A DNA stretch of 64,000 nt from positions 13,619,167 to 13,683,166 of the forward strand of contig OX326956.1 in assembly GCA_946800325.1 (NCBI GenBank), written 5' to 3'. Position 1 is the stretch's first letter, and every line of letters starts with the position of its first letter. A program made the position numbers and the translations under genes. The DNA is from Luzula sylvatica. Lineage: Eukaryota; Streptophyta; Magnoliopsida; Poales; Juncaceae. The notes under the pieces are model-generated. The model was not told the origin of the DNA. It worked only from the letters and a program-made list of their open reading frames with translations, and ran no database searches. Shown here one piece after another: positions 12,232-22,960 of this stretch.

Positions 12232-13690
12232 TTTTCTCCATCTATTTTTATATTTCATTGTTGTTCGGCAAATCAAAAGATATTCCAAAATTCATGCACA
12301 ATATAAGCGCATCTCCGATTTTTTTTTGACAATTTTAGATTGTTTGTTTGTTCCGTATCGGAATAATTTAATAATTAACGTGTTTCCTAGGTTGTGCATG
12401 ATATGTTTTGTATTATTGAAATAGTTTAGGGCCTGTTTGGCAGCTCGAATTTCAAAGGGAGCGGCATTTTATTTTCCAGCAAAGTGTAAAATTCTTGTTT
12501 GGTAACTTTCAAGAAGTGGAATTAGCTAATGGAGCAAAATATTTTGTACTGAGAACCGGCAAAATATTTTTCTACCAAATTGCTAGAATTCCAAGGTGGA
12601 GCATCTTTGTTTTGACTTAAAATTTCTCTCTCCTAGTATGATGACGCCACCTCAATCTAACAATAGCAATAATCATTCTTTAGTATTTGTGATGGTGCAT
12701 GCATGTATCAATTAACTTAGCTAATGATTCAGCTAATAATATTATCCAAATTTACATACACATTATAATAATACTATAATTATTAAATGATTTAAGATAA
12801 TAATAATAATAATAATAATATAATATTGTATAATAATTATTATTAAATTATCACAACAAAAATAATAATAATGAATAAAAACTAATATAATTATAATATT
12901 AATTAAAATAATATAACAATAATATTGTAATAATATAATAATAATAACTATATTATACAGTAATAATATTATAATTATAAACTAATAATTATATAATTAT
13001 ATATTATTAATACTTATCTAATATAATAATAAATAGTAATTATATTGTAATATTATTAATATATAAGGCGGAACAAAAAATTATAATCAAAGAATAATTA
13101 TATTATATGTACGAAATCCATAGAATTAATATATATTATATATTATTATAATAGTATAATAATTATTATACATAATAATTATATTATATTTCCATATAAT
13201 TAATATAATATTATATATTTTTAAAATACAATGGTTTACTATTTTTTATTACATATAATTAATACAATATTACATATTATTATAATAATATATATTAAAT
13301 GTTAAAAATAGTAATTATATTATATATAATTAATATTATATTATATTTATAATTATAACTATAGAGAATATTATCATATTATATGGATATAATATAATAT
13401 TATAATACTAAAACAGTACATTTAATATTATTATAATAATATTATATTATAATATTATTATATACTGTTATATTAATTATATGGACATAATAATATAATA
13501 TAATATAATCATTTATTATTATTGTTATATAATTACTCTATAATTTTTAATAGTATAATAATAATAAATTTTCCAAACAACCAAACAAAAAATTATACTT
13601 TCCAGTATCTTATAATTCGGACATCCAAACAAACTGTGGAATTATTAATTCCAGAACTTTTTACTCCTCCACCTTAAATGTTTATTGTTA
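12232..13690. repeat. GGGCCTGTTTGG element with AT-rich core
   Basis: From 12429 the sequence GGGCCTGTTTGGCAGCTCG looks like a DNA-transposon terminus. The opposite side (13565-13675) carries CCAAACAACCAAACAAAAA and a CTCCTCCACCTTA block, which is inverted relative to 7480-7600. Between them, 12780-13560 is almost pure A/T (TAATAATA-type) and has many self-complementary stretches. The termini do not match each other well, so the borders are uncertain. Confidence 0.35.
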
Positions 13691-14120
13691 AAAATAAAGT
13701 TAAAATATGCATTTACACACTATTAAATTAAATTAATTTGACTTGTTTAACAATGAGCAAACCACACGATGACAACAACATAAATTAATATTTAACGGGA
13801 CTTTAATGTGCTTCACATGGTACCATAGTTACAAATTGTAAAAATAAAGTATAAAATAATACAGTCTTTCTTTTCTAAAAAAAATTATGAACTCATGATC
13901 TAGTGTTTTTGATTTTTTGCAAGTACTAATTTTTCCAAACAAGAGTAATGCACTCTTTTGGGTGGGCCTCCTTACAAACTTAAGAGACTAATATATATTT
14001 TTTTCGGTAGTGACAAAATTTCAGTCATTAAATTTCTAGTGTATCCGTACAAAACCCCAAAATACAAATGAAGCCCTCTAAAATTAAAATGTGGAATAAT
14101 GCGAATACCCTAAAATTTAG

Positions 14121-14364
14121 GAGTTCAACTTCTCTGTGGCCGTGCCCATGAAGCCACATGTGGCCGTGCTTGCGTGGCAGCGTTTCATTGGTCAATACAA
14201 TAAATTTTTCCAAATAAACCCTTACTTTTACGAAAATCCTAGACAGTTAATTTAAATAAAGTAGGGATTTATTTGAAAAATTTATTGTATTGACCAATAA
14301 AATGCTGCCACGTAGGCACGGCCACATGTGGCTTCATGGGCACGGCCACAGAGAAGTTGAACTC
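14121..14364. mobile_element. Mutator-like MITE with 9-bp target duplication
   Basis: A 244-bp foldback. It starts GAGTTCAACTTCTCTGTGGC and ends with the inverse of that sequence; the inverted repeat extends about 100 bp per side, including GCCACATGTGGC. It is flanked by a perfect direct repeat, AAAATTTAG (14112-14120 and 14365-14373). The empty site is seen at 15070-15080. Its GC content exceeds its surroundings. Confidence 0.9.
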
Positions 14365-14939
14365 AAAATTTAGACCTCTCTAATGTTGTATACATTATAC
14401 ACATAATATCACATAAAGAAATAATCCTATTGTGAAATAATAATATCACGTAAAGAAATAATAATATCACGTAAGGAAGTAATATTATGAACGAAATTAA
14501 AAATCAAAGAATATGTAGGATTTATTAACGACGCCGAATAGAATTCTAATATGAAGAATTTGTTGCACTTGTGAAAAAAATCCTCATATGCTTCGTATTC
14601 CTTGATTGATTGTCGAAGTAATTTATATATTTGTGTAGAATTTGTGTGCATGTTAAATTGTTAAATTATTTATAGTCATTTGCAAATTGTAACAATTGCG
14701 TAGATAGGATATGATTTGTTTTTATGTGAGTTGAAAATTGTTGAAGTATTTAGAAAAAATAATATTTTCTGTTGAAATTTAATGATAATTATGGAACGTG
14801 AATGTTCAATATAAAATAATATAAATTGGACATGACAAGAATGTATCCAACGATTTTTACAATTATTCAGTATTTATGTCTCTTCATTGGGTAATAATTA
14901 TTGATCAAATTTGTTGGATACTAATACAAATTGAGAAAC

Positions 14940-14971
14940 ACGTGCGAAATTTTCCGCGCACATCATGCTAG
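14940..14971 (+). mobile_element. Helitron 3' end
   Basis: The hairpin GTGCG...CGCGCAC is followed by CATCATGCTAG and then T. The sequence right after it (TGTATTTATATTTTATCATT) occurs uninterrupted at 16215 and 16870, preceded there by A, which supports insertion between A and T. The 5' end lies upstream and could not be placed. Confidence 0.55.
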
Positions 14972-15349
14972 TGTATTTATATTTTATCATTGAAATAAAA
15001 ATTTAGACCCTACAAAACCCCCAAAATACAATGAAGCCCTCTAAAATGTGGAAAATACGAATACCCTAAAATTTAGACCTCTCTAATGTTGTATACATTA
15101 CACAAATGATAATATCTATTAAAGAAATTAATACTACTATGAATGCCGTCTAAAGATATAATAATATTACCAATTACCAATAACCTATAAAGAAAGAACA
15201 ACGTCTAAAAAAATAATAGTATCACGTAATATACAAACCTGAAAATATTATCTTGTATCGTTCCAACTTGGGCCCCTAATAATATTTTTAATTGATATTT
15301 AATATCCGTTATATCCACACAAAAAATTGAGGCCATATTACACAGTGTT

Positions 15350-16100
15350 CTAAATATTACTGATATGGACCGGTATGTCGGTTTCATATCTCTAATCAGT
15401 GCCCCTCCGTTACGATATGTCCCGTATCGGTTGAGTAAATCGATCGACCGATACATGAACCGATATTGACCGGTATAGACCGATATTGGACCGGTTTGAA
15501 CCGATTTGGACTTAAAACATAATTTATTTTGAATATTATTTTGGACTGGCCCATGTTTCAACAATATTCTAATTAATATTTTTGATCCAATTCTTTTCAT
15601 TTCTTTCTTTCTTACTCTGATACAGCGTGAGAGTGTATTTTTGCTTCTTTTAACTTAAGTTTTCACGATAAAAAAACCACATTAATTAGGGTTTGACTTC
15701 AAGTCTCATTTTTTCTCCTATCATTGGCGGCATCCGCATCTACACCGATGATTAATGAACACAATTTCGTGGTTTAGTTTATTATATTATTTATGAATTT
15801 TATGTTATATAATTGTATGTTATAATTTTAAATGTATCTTTAGTTTAACTTGAAATTTATGTTGTATTGTTGAATTTTGAATATTAATCATGTAAAATTT
15901 AAATTAATTTAAGAAACTTAATATAAATTAATGTTATAATAATCAATTTAATATATTAATATTAAAAAGTACATAACCGTTATACCACTGATATTTTTCC
16001 TTATGAATCCGCTATGTAGGTCATATTTCTTATCGGTGACTAACCGATCTATAAGCGATATACGATATCTGTAACATTAATATTACATGAACTACTGATA
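15350..16100. repeat. ACCGATA-motif dispersed repeat
   Basis: About ten copies of GACCGATA/ACCGGTAT-like words cluster at 15365-15510 and again in inverse form at 16005-16070 (TATCGGTGAC, CCGATCTATAAGCGATATACG). This looks like a decayed inverted-repeat transposon with an AT-rich centre. No gene. Confidence 0.4.
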
Positions 16101-16254
16101 TTTTTCAAATAAAAGTTATGGCGTATGTAATATATTTTAGTATTTTTTAATCCAAAAAAAAACAGAGAGCATTTTATATATACTACTAATATTTTTCAAA
16201 TGATGCCATAATGTATTTATATTTTATCATTGGAATAAAAATAAGGAAAAATTT

Positions 16255-16560
16255 GATATGTAGCCCAAAAAAGAATGGAAATACCCTAAATAGCCAGGAA
16301 AGTTTGAAAATTTGGAATATAACACTCTTGAAAAGTCGAGAGGATGGATAGATGTCGACTTTTGAAAAGTCGACAGATTATAAAACAGCTTTTCGTCTTA
16401 AACTCCTGTTAATTACGTGTTAAAACCGCTCGACTTTTGAAAAGTCGAGAGGATATTAAATCATCCCACCAGGCAACATCCTCCAACAACCACATCTAAT
16501 CCTCTCGAAAGTCGAGAGGAATCTCAAAAGTTGAGAGATTTCAAAATTTGATATATTTCC
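16255..16560. repeat. Cluster of CTCGACTTTT palindromes
   Basis: Near-perfect 21-base palindromes sit at 16354-16374 (arms GTCGACTTTT/AAAAGTCGAC) and 16429-16449 (arms CTCGACTTTT/AAAAGTCGAG). Variants occur at 16328-16342, 16501-16519 (CCTCTCG AAAGT CGAGAGG) and 16522-16536. All share the AAGTCGAGAGG word. The cluster sits between two copies of the TGTATTTATATTTTATCATT repeat. Confidence 0.8.
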
Positions 16561-16854
16561 CCAGATTGTACCATAACATCATCTATGTTCTAATTAGTAT
16601 ATTTAATTAAAATAATAATTAGTACACGTTAGCTATTATCTTAATACATAATTAATGTTTATTCGAATTCATAAATTTGAATAAATTTTAATGAATATTT
16701 AATGATATGTTATAATTATAACGTTAATTAAATGCAATAGTACAAATATGGAGAATATGGCAGGTAAATTTTGGAGTACAATAAAATTTTATATATATTT
16801 TTTTCAATGCATGAACAGTAAATTGATATTAAAAAAACACTCTCCTCCAAAAAA

Positions 16855-17700
16855 TTTCAAATGATGCAATAATGTATTTATATTTTATCATTGGGATAAA
16901 AATAAAGGTCTTTCATTTAATTTTAACGTTCGTTCATTCATAACATGCATAATATGCAGCATGTAATTAACTAATATTGGATGAATGTGAATAGTGTGTC
17001 TTTCACGCATCAAGTATGTGTGATATTTTTACCTATAAAAACAAATGTTCATTATTACTTAAATTTGCAAATGAATAGTATAATGAATAATAATATTATT
17101 TTATTGGATGAATGTGAATAGTGTGTCTTTCACGCATCAAGTATGTGTGATATTTTTTACCTATAAAAACAAATGTTCATTATTACTTAAATTTGCAAAT
17201 GAACAGTATAATGAATAATAATATTATTTTATTGGATGAATGTGAATAGTGTGTCTTTCACGCATCAAGTATGTGTGATATTTTTTACCTATAAAAACAA
17301 ATGTTCATTATTACTTAAATTTGCAAATGAATAGTATAATGAATAATAATATTATTTTTTGCTTAAATATTATCCAATGAGAAACCAGAGAATGTCAAAT
17401 AATATTCTTGCCCATTGATTGACGGATAATAAGGCCACGACACAAGGTCATTACAATGCATTCAGTGTGTTGTATTTTATGATGACAAATTCTCGTTTCG
17501 AAAGGATCGGGACTCGAGAAATGTTAAATTGAATGAAAGCAACAGATTGAATAAACTTATGAGTAACTTTCTCGCAGGGAAGTTGTAATGCCGTGTTCTT
17601 AAGAGAAGAAACAATTGAAGTTGGACAAAAAAATCAATTTTTATAAAACTAATTAATATTTTAATTTTAATCTGGTTTATGTTTGAGAAAGTTAAGGCCC
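16855..17700 (+). repeat. Dispersed repeat family R, copy 2, with tandem triplication
   Basis: Shares the ordered blocks described at 10060-10597. A unit of about 128 bp, starting ATTGGATGAATGTGAATAG, is repeated three times in a row (starts 16976, 17103 and 17231; end about 17358) with only a few differences. The other copies have one unit. Confidence 0.8.
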
Positions 17701-18410
17701 AAAAATACTTATTAGTTTTATAAAAGAAAAACCTAAATAATATTTTAATTTGAGCAAGACCCTCAAGGTTTAAATTAGATATTCGGAAGAATGTGCATAT
17801 TTATTAGTTGGTAGTATAAGTTTATTTTTTATTTTTTAAAATACATTTCAAATGAAAACTATTCTTAATACATAGATTCGGATCCGGATCCACTACAAAA
17901 TCTGCTTCCCACTTGTAGAACCTGTTAATAAGTCCTCTCCTATTATTTCAAAAAAAAAAATAAGTCCTCTCCTAGACTTCAAATTTAATTCAATATTTTT
18001 CACATAAACAGAGCAAATTTGCCAAATTATTTCCAAATTCCAAACCTTCAAATAAAGATTTCATGGTAACAACAAATTCAAGAGAACTAAAAAGAATATA
18101 TAATCCGCAAAAATTGTACTCACAGATGTGCATGGGTTCGATCCAAATTGATTGAAACCGAGTCGTACTAGATTCATATCAAAATCGAAATTGAAATAAG
18201 AATTGATAATTCGATTCGAACCGAATTGAATAAAACAAAATTGATTGAAACCGAATTGAACTAAAATTTGAATCTATTTTAAACCGAACCGAACAAATTC
18301 AACTTTTTATTCGATTCCTTAATAACCTTAAACTTCTTAAAACTTAATGACCTTGTACAATTAAAAAAACATAATAAGCTTAAAACTAAAATTGTAATAT
18401 ATCATTAATA
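17701..18410. repeat. AACCGAA-rich repeat
   Basis: Between 18150 and 18300 words such as AAACCGAATTGAA and GATTGAAACCG recur about seven times, and inverse forms (TTCGGTTTGTTCAGTTTG) appear at 18560 inside block A. It resembles a degenerate DNA-transposon end. No gene. Confidence 0.4.
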
Positions 18411-21179
18411 AATTCATATTATAGTTCGCAAAAATATATAAGCAAATTATGTTTCATATGAATATTTTATATGAATATTTTATTTGCAATATTATAATAT
18501 GATATTTTAATATTTTCTTTTTTTAGTTTACATATTTAAAAACATGACAAATATGATATTATTCGGTTTGTTCAGTTTGTCGATTTTCAAACACTAAAAC
18601 AGAACCGAACAGATTGAAAAATACCCTTTTTTTAACGGAACCAAAAAAATCCAACCAAATAAATTGAAAAATCAAATTGATTGAACGGAACTCAACCGCT
18701 TAGATTTGCCAAATAAATCAAACTATTTGCATGTTTCTATTCTGTATAGTAAGTGACCATTTTAAATTGTCATTATTGACATGTCAATCGTCGGTGAGCG
18801 ATGAAAATATTCATAAAAGATACATAAATAATGAACTATATATAGATATAAGATAATCAATATAATATAAGATATAAATAAAGTAAATATTTTTTGAAGG
18901 ACCTCAATATTATTCTCACAAATATTAAATCACGCGGATCTCACATCTTACTGATTTAAGATGTAAATTTGGAAATAATATTGGCCCTAGAAACAAAAAG
19001 TGGTGTTGCAGGTTGATTGTTCGCTCTTAAATATGTTAATTTCTAAAATAAAATAAAGACATACAAGACTTATGTAAAAATAAAAACTATATATATTATT
19101 ATTTTTTAAAATATGACCGTACCAGATTGTGACACGTGGCTTTTATTACAAAATATATTAAAAAATAATATTATATATATCGCATCGGCCGAATAAGTCC
19201 TTGCCGCAGCAATTATTTTTTCAAAATACAGCTCTTTACCCATTTAATTTTCAAGGTTGGGCTGAGTGTTTATTTGAATTTTTTTCCAAAAATATAACTC
19301 TTTATCAATTCACTTTTCAAGGCCCAGTAAATATTCTTGAAATTTTAGCTTGCCCACATATGTCATCAAAACATCCTCAGTATCATAATTAATAAGAATA
19401 ATTTATATCTTAATTAAGATATTATACATAACTAATTAATATGTACCCTAACTATTATATGTATATGCTAATTATGTATCAAATTTTTAATTCATATTAA
19501 GATTGTGTATAATACATTTTATTTGTGACAATTTTTTTGGATGAAAAATCATTTCAAATGATTATATGGGGTTCTTCACTATAATTTAAAACAGTGATCG
19601 TTATTGATTTCTAGTCCATTCCAGCCGCAATCTAGAGATCTGGCAAAAATGAAATATTTCATTTTTTTTAAAGCAGTTAAAAGTCATGATTACGATATTA
19701 AAACATGGATGAATGAATGGAAGTTTCATTTGGAACCTTCAAAAGACCACATTTTTATGTATATTCATTTAAAACATGAAATCGTATCAAAATATCATGC
19801 ACATTTAAAACATGAGATCTCGCCGACGAAGAGGCGTCGCGTCACTCTCCATCTTGCTTGTCGCCCAGCCGGATCACATCGTTTCGTCCTCTCGCGGCTA
19901 GGGTTTCACACGACCGGAAGTTTTGTAATGTGAGGAGAAATATATCACATGGGTATATGAGAGTAGGCGGAATAATTTGAATGCATTGGGTGGACGGTGG
20001 GCCAATGCGCTGGATTGTTTTACTTGCTTCTCGGTGCATGTGAACCGGGTCTAGACAATATAAATTGTCATATATTAACAAATTTCTATTGGTAAGTCAT
20101 ATAATTTCTATTGCTAAGTCATACATAAATTAAAAAAATATATTTCATAATTAACAAATTTATGAATATATTGAAAAATGCAGATATATCCTAACACTCA
20201 ATTTACACTCAATTTACACCGTCTCCTTGAAGTTTGTAAACAGCAGAATTCCTCCAGTACATCCCAACTAAATTGAATAATAATAAAAATATAAAAAATA
20301 AAACAGAATGTATAATTAAAAAAAAGTTCCGGTAAATTACCTAAAAATGTAGGCAAGAGGATCATTTTGCGATTGAAACATGAAAAATCGGAAGCAATAA
20401 ACTAATTACAATTTGAAACTAAAATCAATTAATCTCAAATATATTTACATAAAAATAAAAAATTGTATTTGTTATTTTTGAAACATAAAAAGTGAGTTTG
20501 TCATTAGCTTTTACATCGAGTAAAATCTATGATGCTCAACAGAATTAATAAAAGAAAATACAGCCTTATTTCTGAATATGAAATTATTTTTAATTAAAGA
20601 GAGAATGACAAGAATCATGTTTTACGATAATTAAGCTAATATTTAAATTATTTTTAATAAAAGAAAGAATGACAAGAATCATGTTTTACGATAATTAAGC
20701 TAATATTTAAATGGGGAGTAATATCTACCATGAACCAATATCTAACATAATCTAATTAAAGAAAGATTGACAAAAATAATATTTCTAATTAATCTAATAT
20801 CACCTAACATAATCTAATTTCAAACAGTAACAAAATTCAATCAAATCTTAATCCTAACGTTAAGAACAGCTAATGACAACGGTAACATTTTGATTTTTAA
20901 ACGAAATAAACTCGGTCCACGCTTTAATGCCAGAATAGAGTATGTCGTTCTTATATGGTGCATGTCTTAATAGGTACACCGTGTTTATGGAATAAGTAAA
21001 ATATTTCACCTCCAACTCTAAACTCTTCCATAAAAGGGTCCTCTCTGTACTCTGTACTGTTCTTTCATTCTCTTCTCTCTTCGCTTCTCTCTTCTCTCGC
21101 TTCTTCTCTTTTCTCCTCCACAAAAAAATCGAGAAACTCTAGAGACGAAAAGTTCTAAAAAATCGGTCAATCAAATCGC

Positions 21180-21277
21180 AAGAAAACCTTATAAATGAAC
21201 GCTCAGCACTCATGAAGAATTATGTCGTCTTACCTGGTGGTCTCACTTCTCAGATCTCGTTATGAATAACGATTTAC
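21180..21277 (+). promoter_or_regulatory. Putative promoter/leader in foldback left arm
   Basis: CTTATAAATG at about 21189 is a good TATA box. It follows a pyrimidine-rich tract (TTCTCTTCTCTCTTCGC and similar, 21065-21118) and lies about 90 bases before the ATG at 21278. The same arrangement, mirrored, is present in the right arm (TATA near 23970), so both arms would fire toward the core. Inferred from sequence only. Confidence 0.35.
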
Positions 21278-22030
21278 ATGTTTGCGGTGAGATTGGATAA
21301 TGGAAAGACAGGAGAACGTAAGTGTTTCTTCTCCATTTTTGTAATTTTTTGGTTTTCTTTATTAACGATCTTTTACCCCCAAATCCTTTCTTTGATTTTC
21401 TATTTGCACTTAGTTTTCTTGCCAGAGCCATTCTTCTTGTCCATTTCTATGTATGGCTTTGAGATTGAATTTCGATTTTCATTTAATTTTGTTAATGGTT
21501 TTGAATATTCTTCAAGAAAATCCTGAATTTCTTGTATAAATAAATATGCCTTGCGTTGTTTTGTAAATTTATCAAGAAAACCCTGAATTGTTATGAACAA
21601 TTAGTCTCAAGTTTTTTATTTTTTTTGTGTGCAGGGCAAAGGGACTTAGAAGAAATTAGCACGACAGCAAAAAATTTCAAAAAGCACTCCGAGTCAAGAA
21701 CTCTCTTTGTTAGCGATGTAAGAATTCATTTCTTTTATGGTCACACCATGAAGGTGATTTTCATGCGAAATTTGCAGATATCACCTGCTGCATTGTGACT
21801 AAATTGCAACAAAACCCCTGCACTATTAGTTTTTGCAAATTAGTCCCACCATTCTAAAAAAAATCAAGAAACACTCTGTTTTTTTTTGTAACACAGGGTT
21901 CTTTTTGCAATTTAGCAGTAATGCATGGGTTTTTTTTGTAAATTTCCCATTTGTTTGACCTGTATATATTTTCAATAGTTTGATTTTTATCTTACATTTC
22001 TTTTTTCAGGCCATTGAAATTTCCCAATAA
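21278..22030 (+). CDS. Spliced 47-aa micro-ORF of the foldback element
   Basis: ATG at 21278; exon 1 coding 21278-21317 (GAAC|GTAAGT); exon 2 21635-21717 (TGTGCAG| to GCGAT|GTAAGA); exon 3 from 22010 (TTTTTTCAG|GCC) with stop TAA at 22028-22030. Exon 3 is followed by donors at 22031 (GTGAGT) and 22051 (GTAATA). Joined, this gives 47 codons, with the charged region QRDLEEISTTAKNFKKHSES in exon 2. The reading frame crosses both junctions cleanly. I recognise no family. In the right arm, exon 1 is intact (ATG at 23883) but exon 2 has a different 3' end, which would give another C-terminus. In copy B's left arm the ATG is AAG. Further exon-like segments follow toward the core (acceptors near 22106 and 22141). 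Confidence 0.4.
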
Positions 22031-22330
22031 GTGAGTTGAACAAGCACCAGGTAATAATTAATAAATCTTCATCTATAAATACAAGCAAATGTTTATCACA
22101 TATTTTCAGAAATTAATGCTGCTTTATTATTGTTTGTACAGCAGGTTAAAACAACAAATACTGAAAAAGAACAAGAGACAAGATTTTCATCGGCCAGACA
22201 TGAATACAAGTAGATGTGTATATGTGTTTGTATGTATGGGTGTCTCTGTGTGTGTGTGTCTGATATGTATGTTTGTGTGTGTACTGTATGTTTGTGCTGT
22301 GGTGTTGTATAATATGTGTATGTGTATTTT

Positions 22331-22816
22331 GCAGGTGCGCGTGGAGCGGGATGGGTCCCACCCGAAAAGGGGCGGGCCCCACGGAGGGGGGTGGGTTCCG
22401 CCCGAAGAGGGGCGGACCCCACGGAGGGGGGGTGGGTTCCGCCCGAAGAGGGGCGGGCGAAGAGGGGCGGGCCCCACGGAGGGGGGTTGGTGGGGGGTTG
22501 GTTCCGCCCGAAGAGGGGCGGGCCCCACGGAGGGGGGCGGGCCCCACGGAGGGGGGGTGGGTGGGGTCCCTCCCACGGAGGGGGAGCGGGGGCCTGGCCC
22601 GGGGTGACCCACCCCCCCTCCGGCTTCGGGCGGGACCCACCCCCCTCCGCGGGGCCCTCTTCTGGCGGGACCCACCCCCTTCGTGGGGCCCGCCCCCCTT
22701 CCGGCGGGACCCACCCACCTCCGTGGGGCCCGCCCTCCTCGGGCCGTGCGGGACCCCCCCCTCCGTGGGGCCCGCCCCTTTTCGGGTGGGACCCATCCCG
22801 CTCCACGCGCACCTGC
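22331..22816. repeat. GC-rich palindromic minisatellite core (A)
   Basis: A 486-bp GC-rich island inside AT-rich DNA. Units of about 40 bp, built from GGGCGGGCCCCACGGAGGGG and GGGTTCCGCCCGAAGAGGGG, run in one orientation on the left half. They run in the reverse complement on the right half, making the core palindromic. Many G4-6 tracts on each strand could form quadruplexes. It is bracketed by GCAGGTGCGCGTGG and its inverse and then by TG/CA repeats. The long ORFs here in all frames are by-products of base composition. Confidence 0.9.
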
Positions 22817-22960
22817 AAAATACACATACACATATTATACAACACCACAGCACAAACATACAGAACACACACAAACATACATATCAGACACACACACACA
22901 CACACACAGAGACACCCATACATACACACACATACATAAAAATACACATCTACTTGTATT
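22817..22960. repeat. CA-rich tract next to core
   Basis: (CA)n-rich sequence with runs of up to ~10 CA units near 22888-22908. The mirror (TG)n tract is at 22210-22330 in the left arm. Alternating purine-pyrimidine DNA of this kind can adopt Z-form. Confidence 0.8.

Larger units (their letters stand above)
13691..15335 (-). repeat. Inverted copy C of the block A right-hand repeat
   Basis: In reverse complement this follows 24870-25570 of block A (for example CTTCACATGGTACCATAGTTA, ACTAAAAATTTCTAGTG-type and GGCCCCTAATAATATTTT blocks). It is interrupted by a MITE at 14121-14364. Part of the unit is repeated at 15005-15250 after a Helitron 3' end. Confidence 0.65.

Noticed and set aside
15205..15600. 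131-codon minus-strand ORF
   Set aside because: It crosses the border between two different repeats and its middle is ACCGATA-repeat translation.
19604..19933. 109-codon plus-strand ORF and its minus-strand partner at 19842-20081
   Set aside because: In block B the equivalent plus-strand frame is broken, and neither product resembles a known family; the region is repeat DNA.
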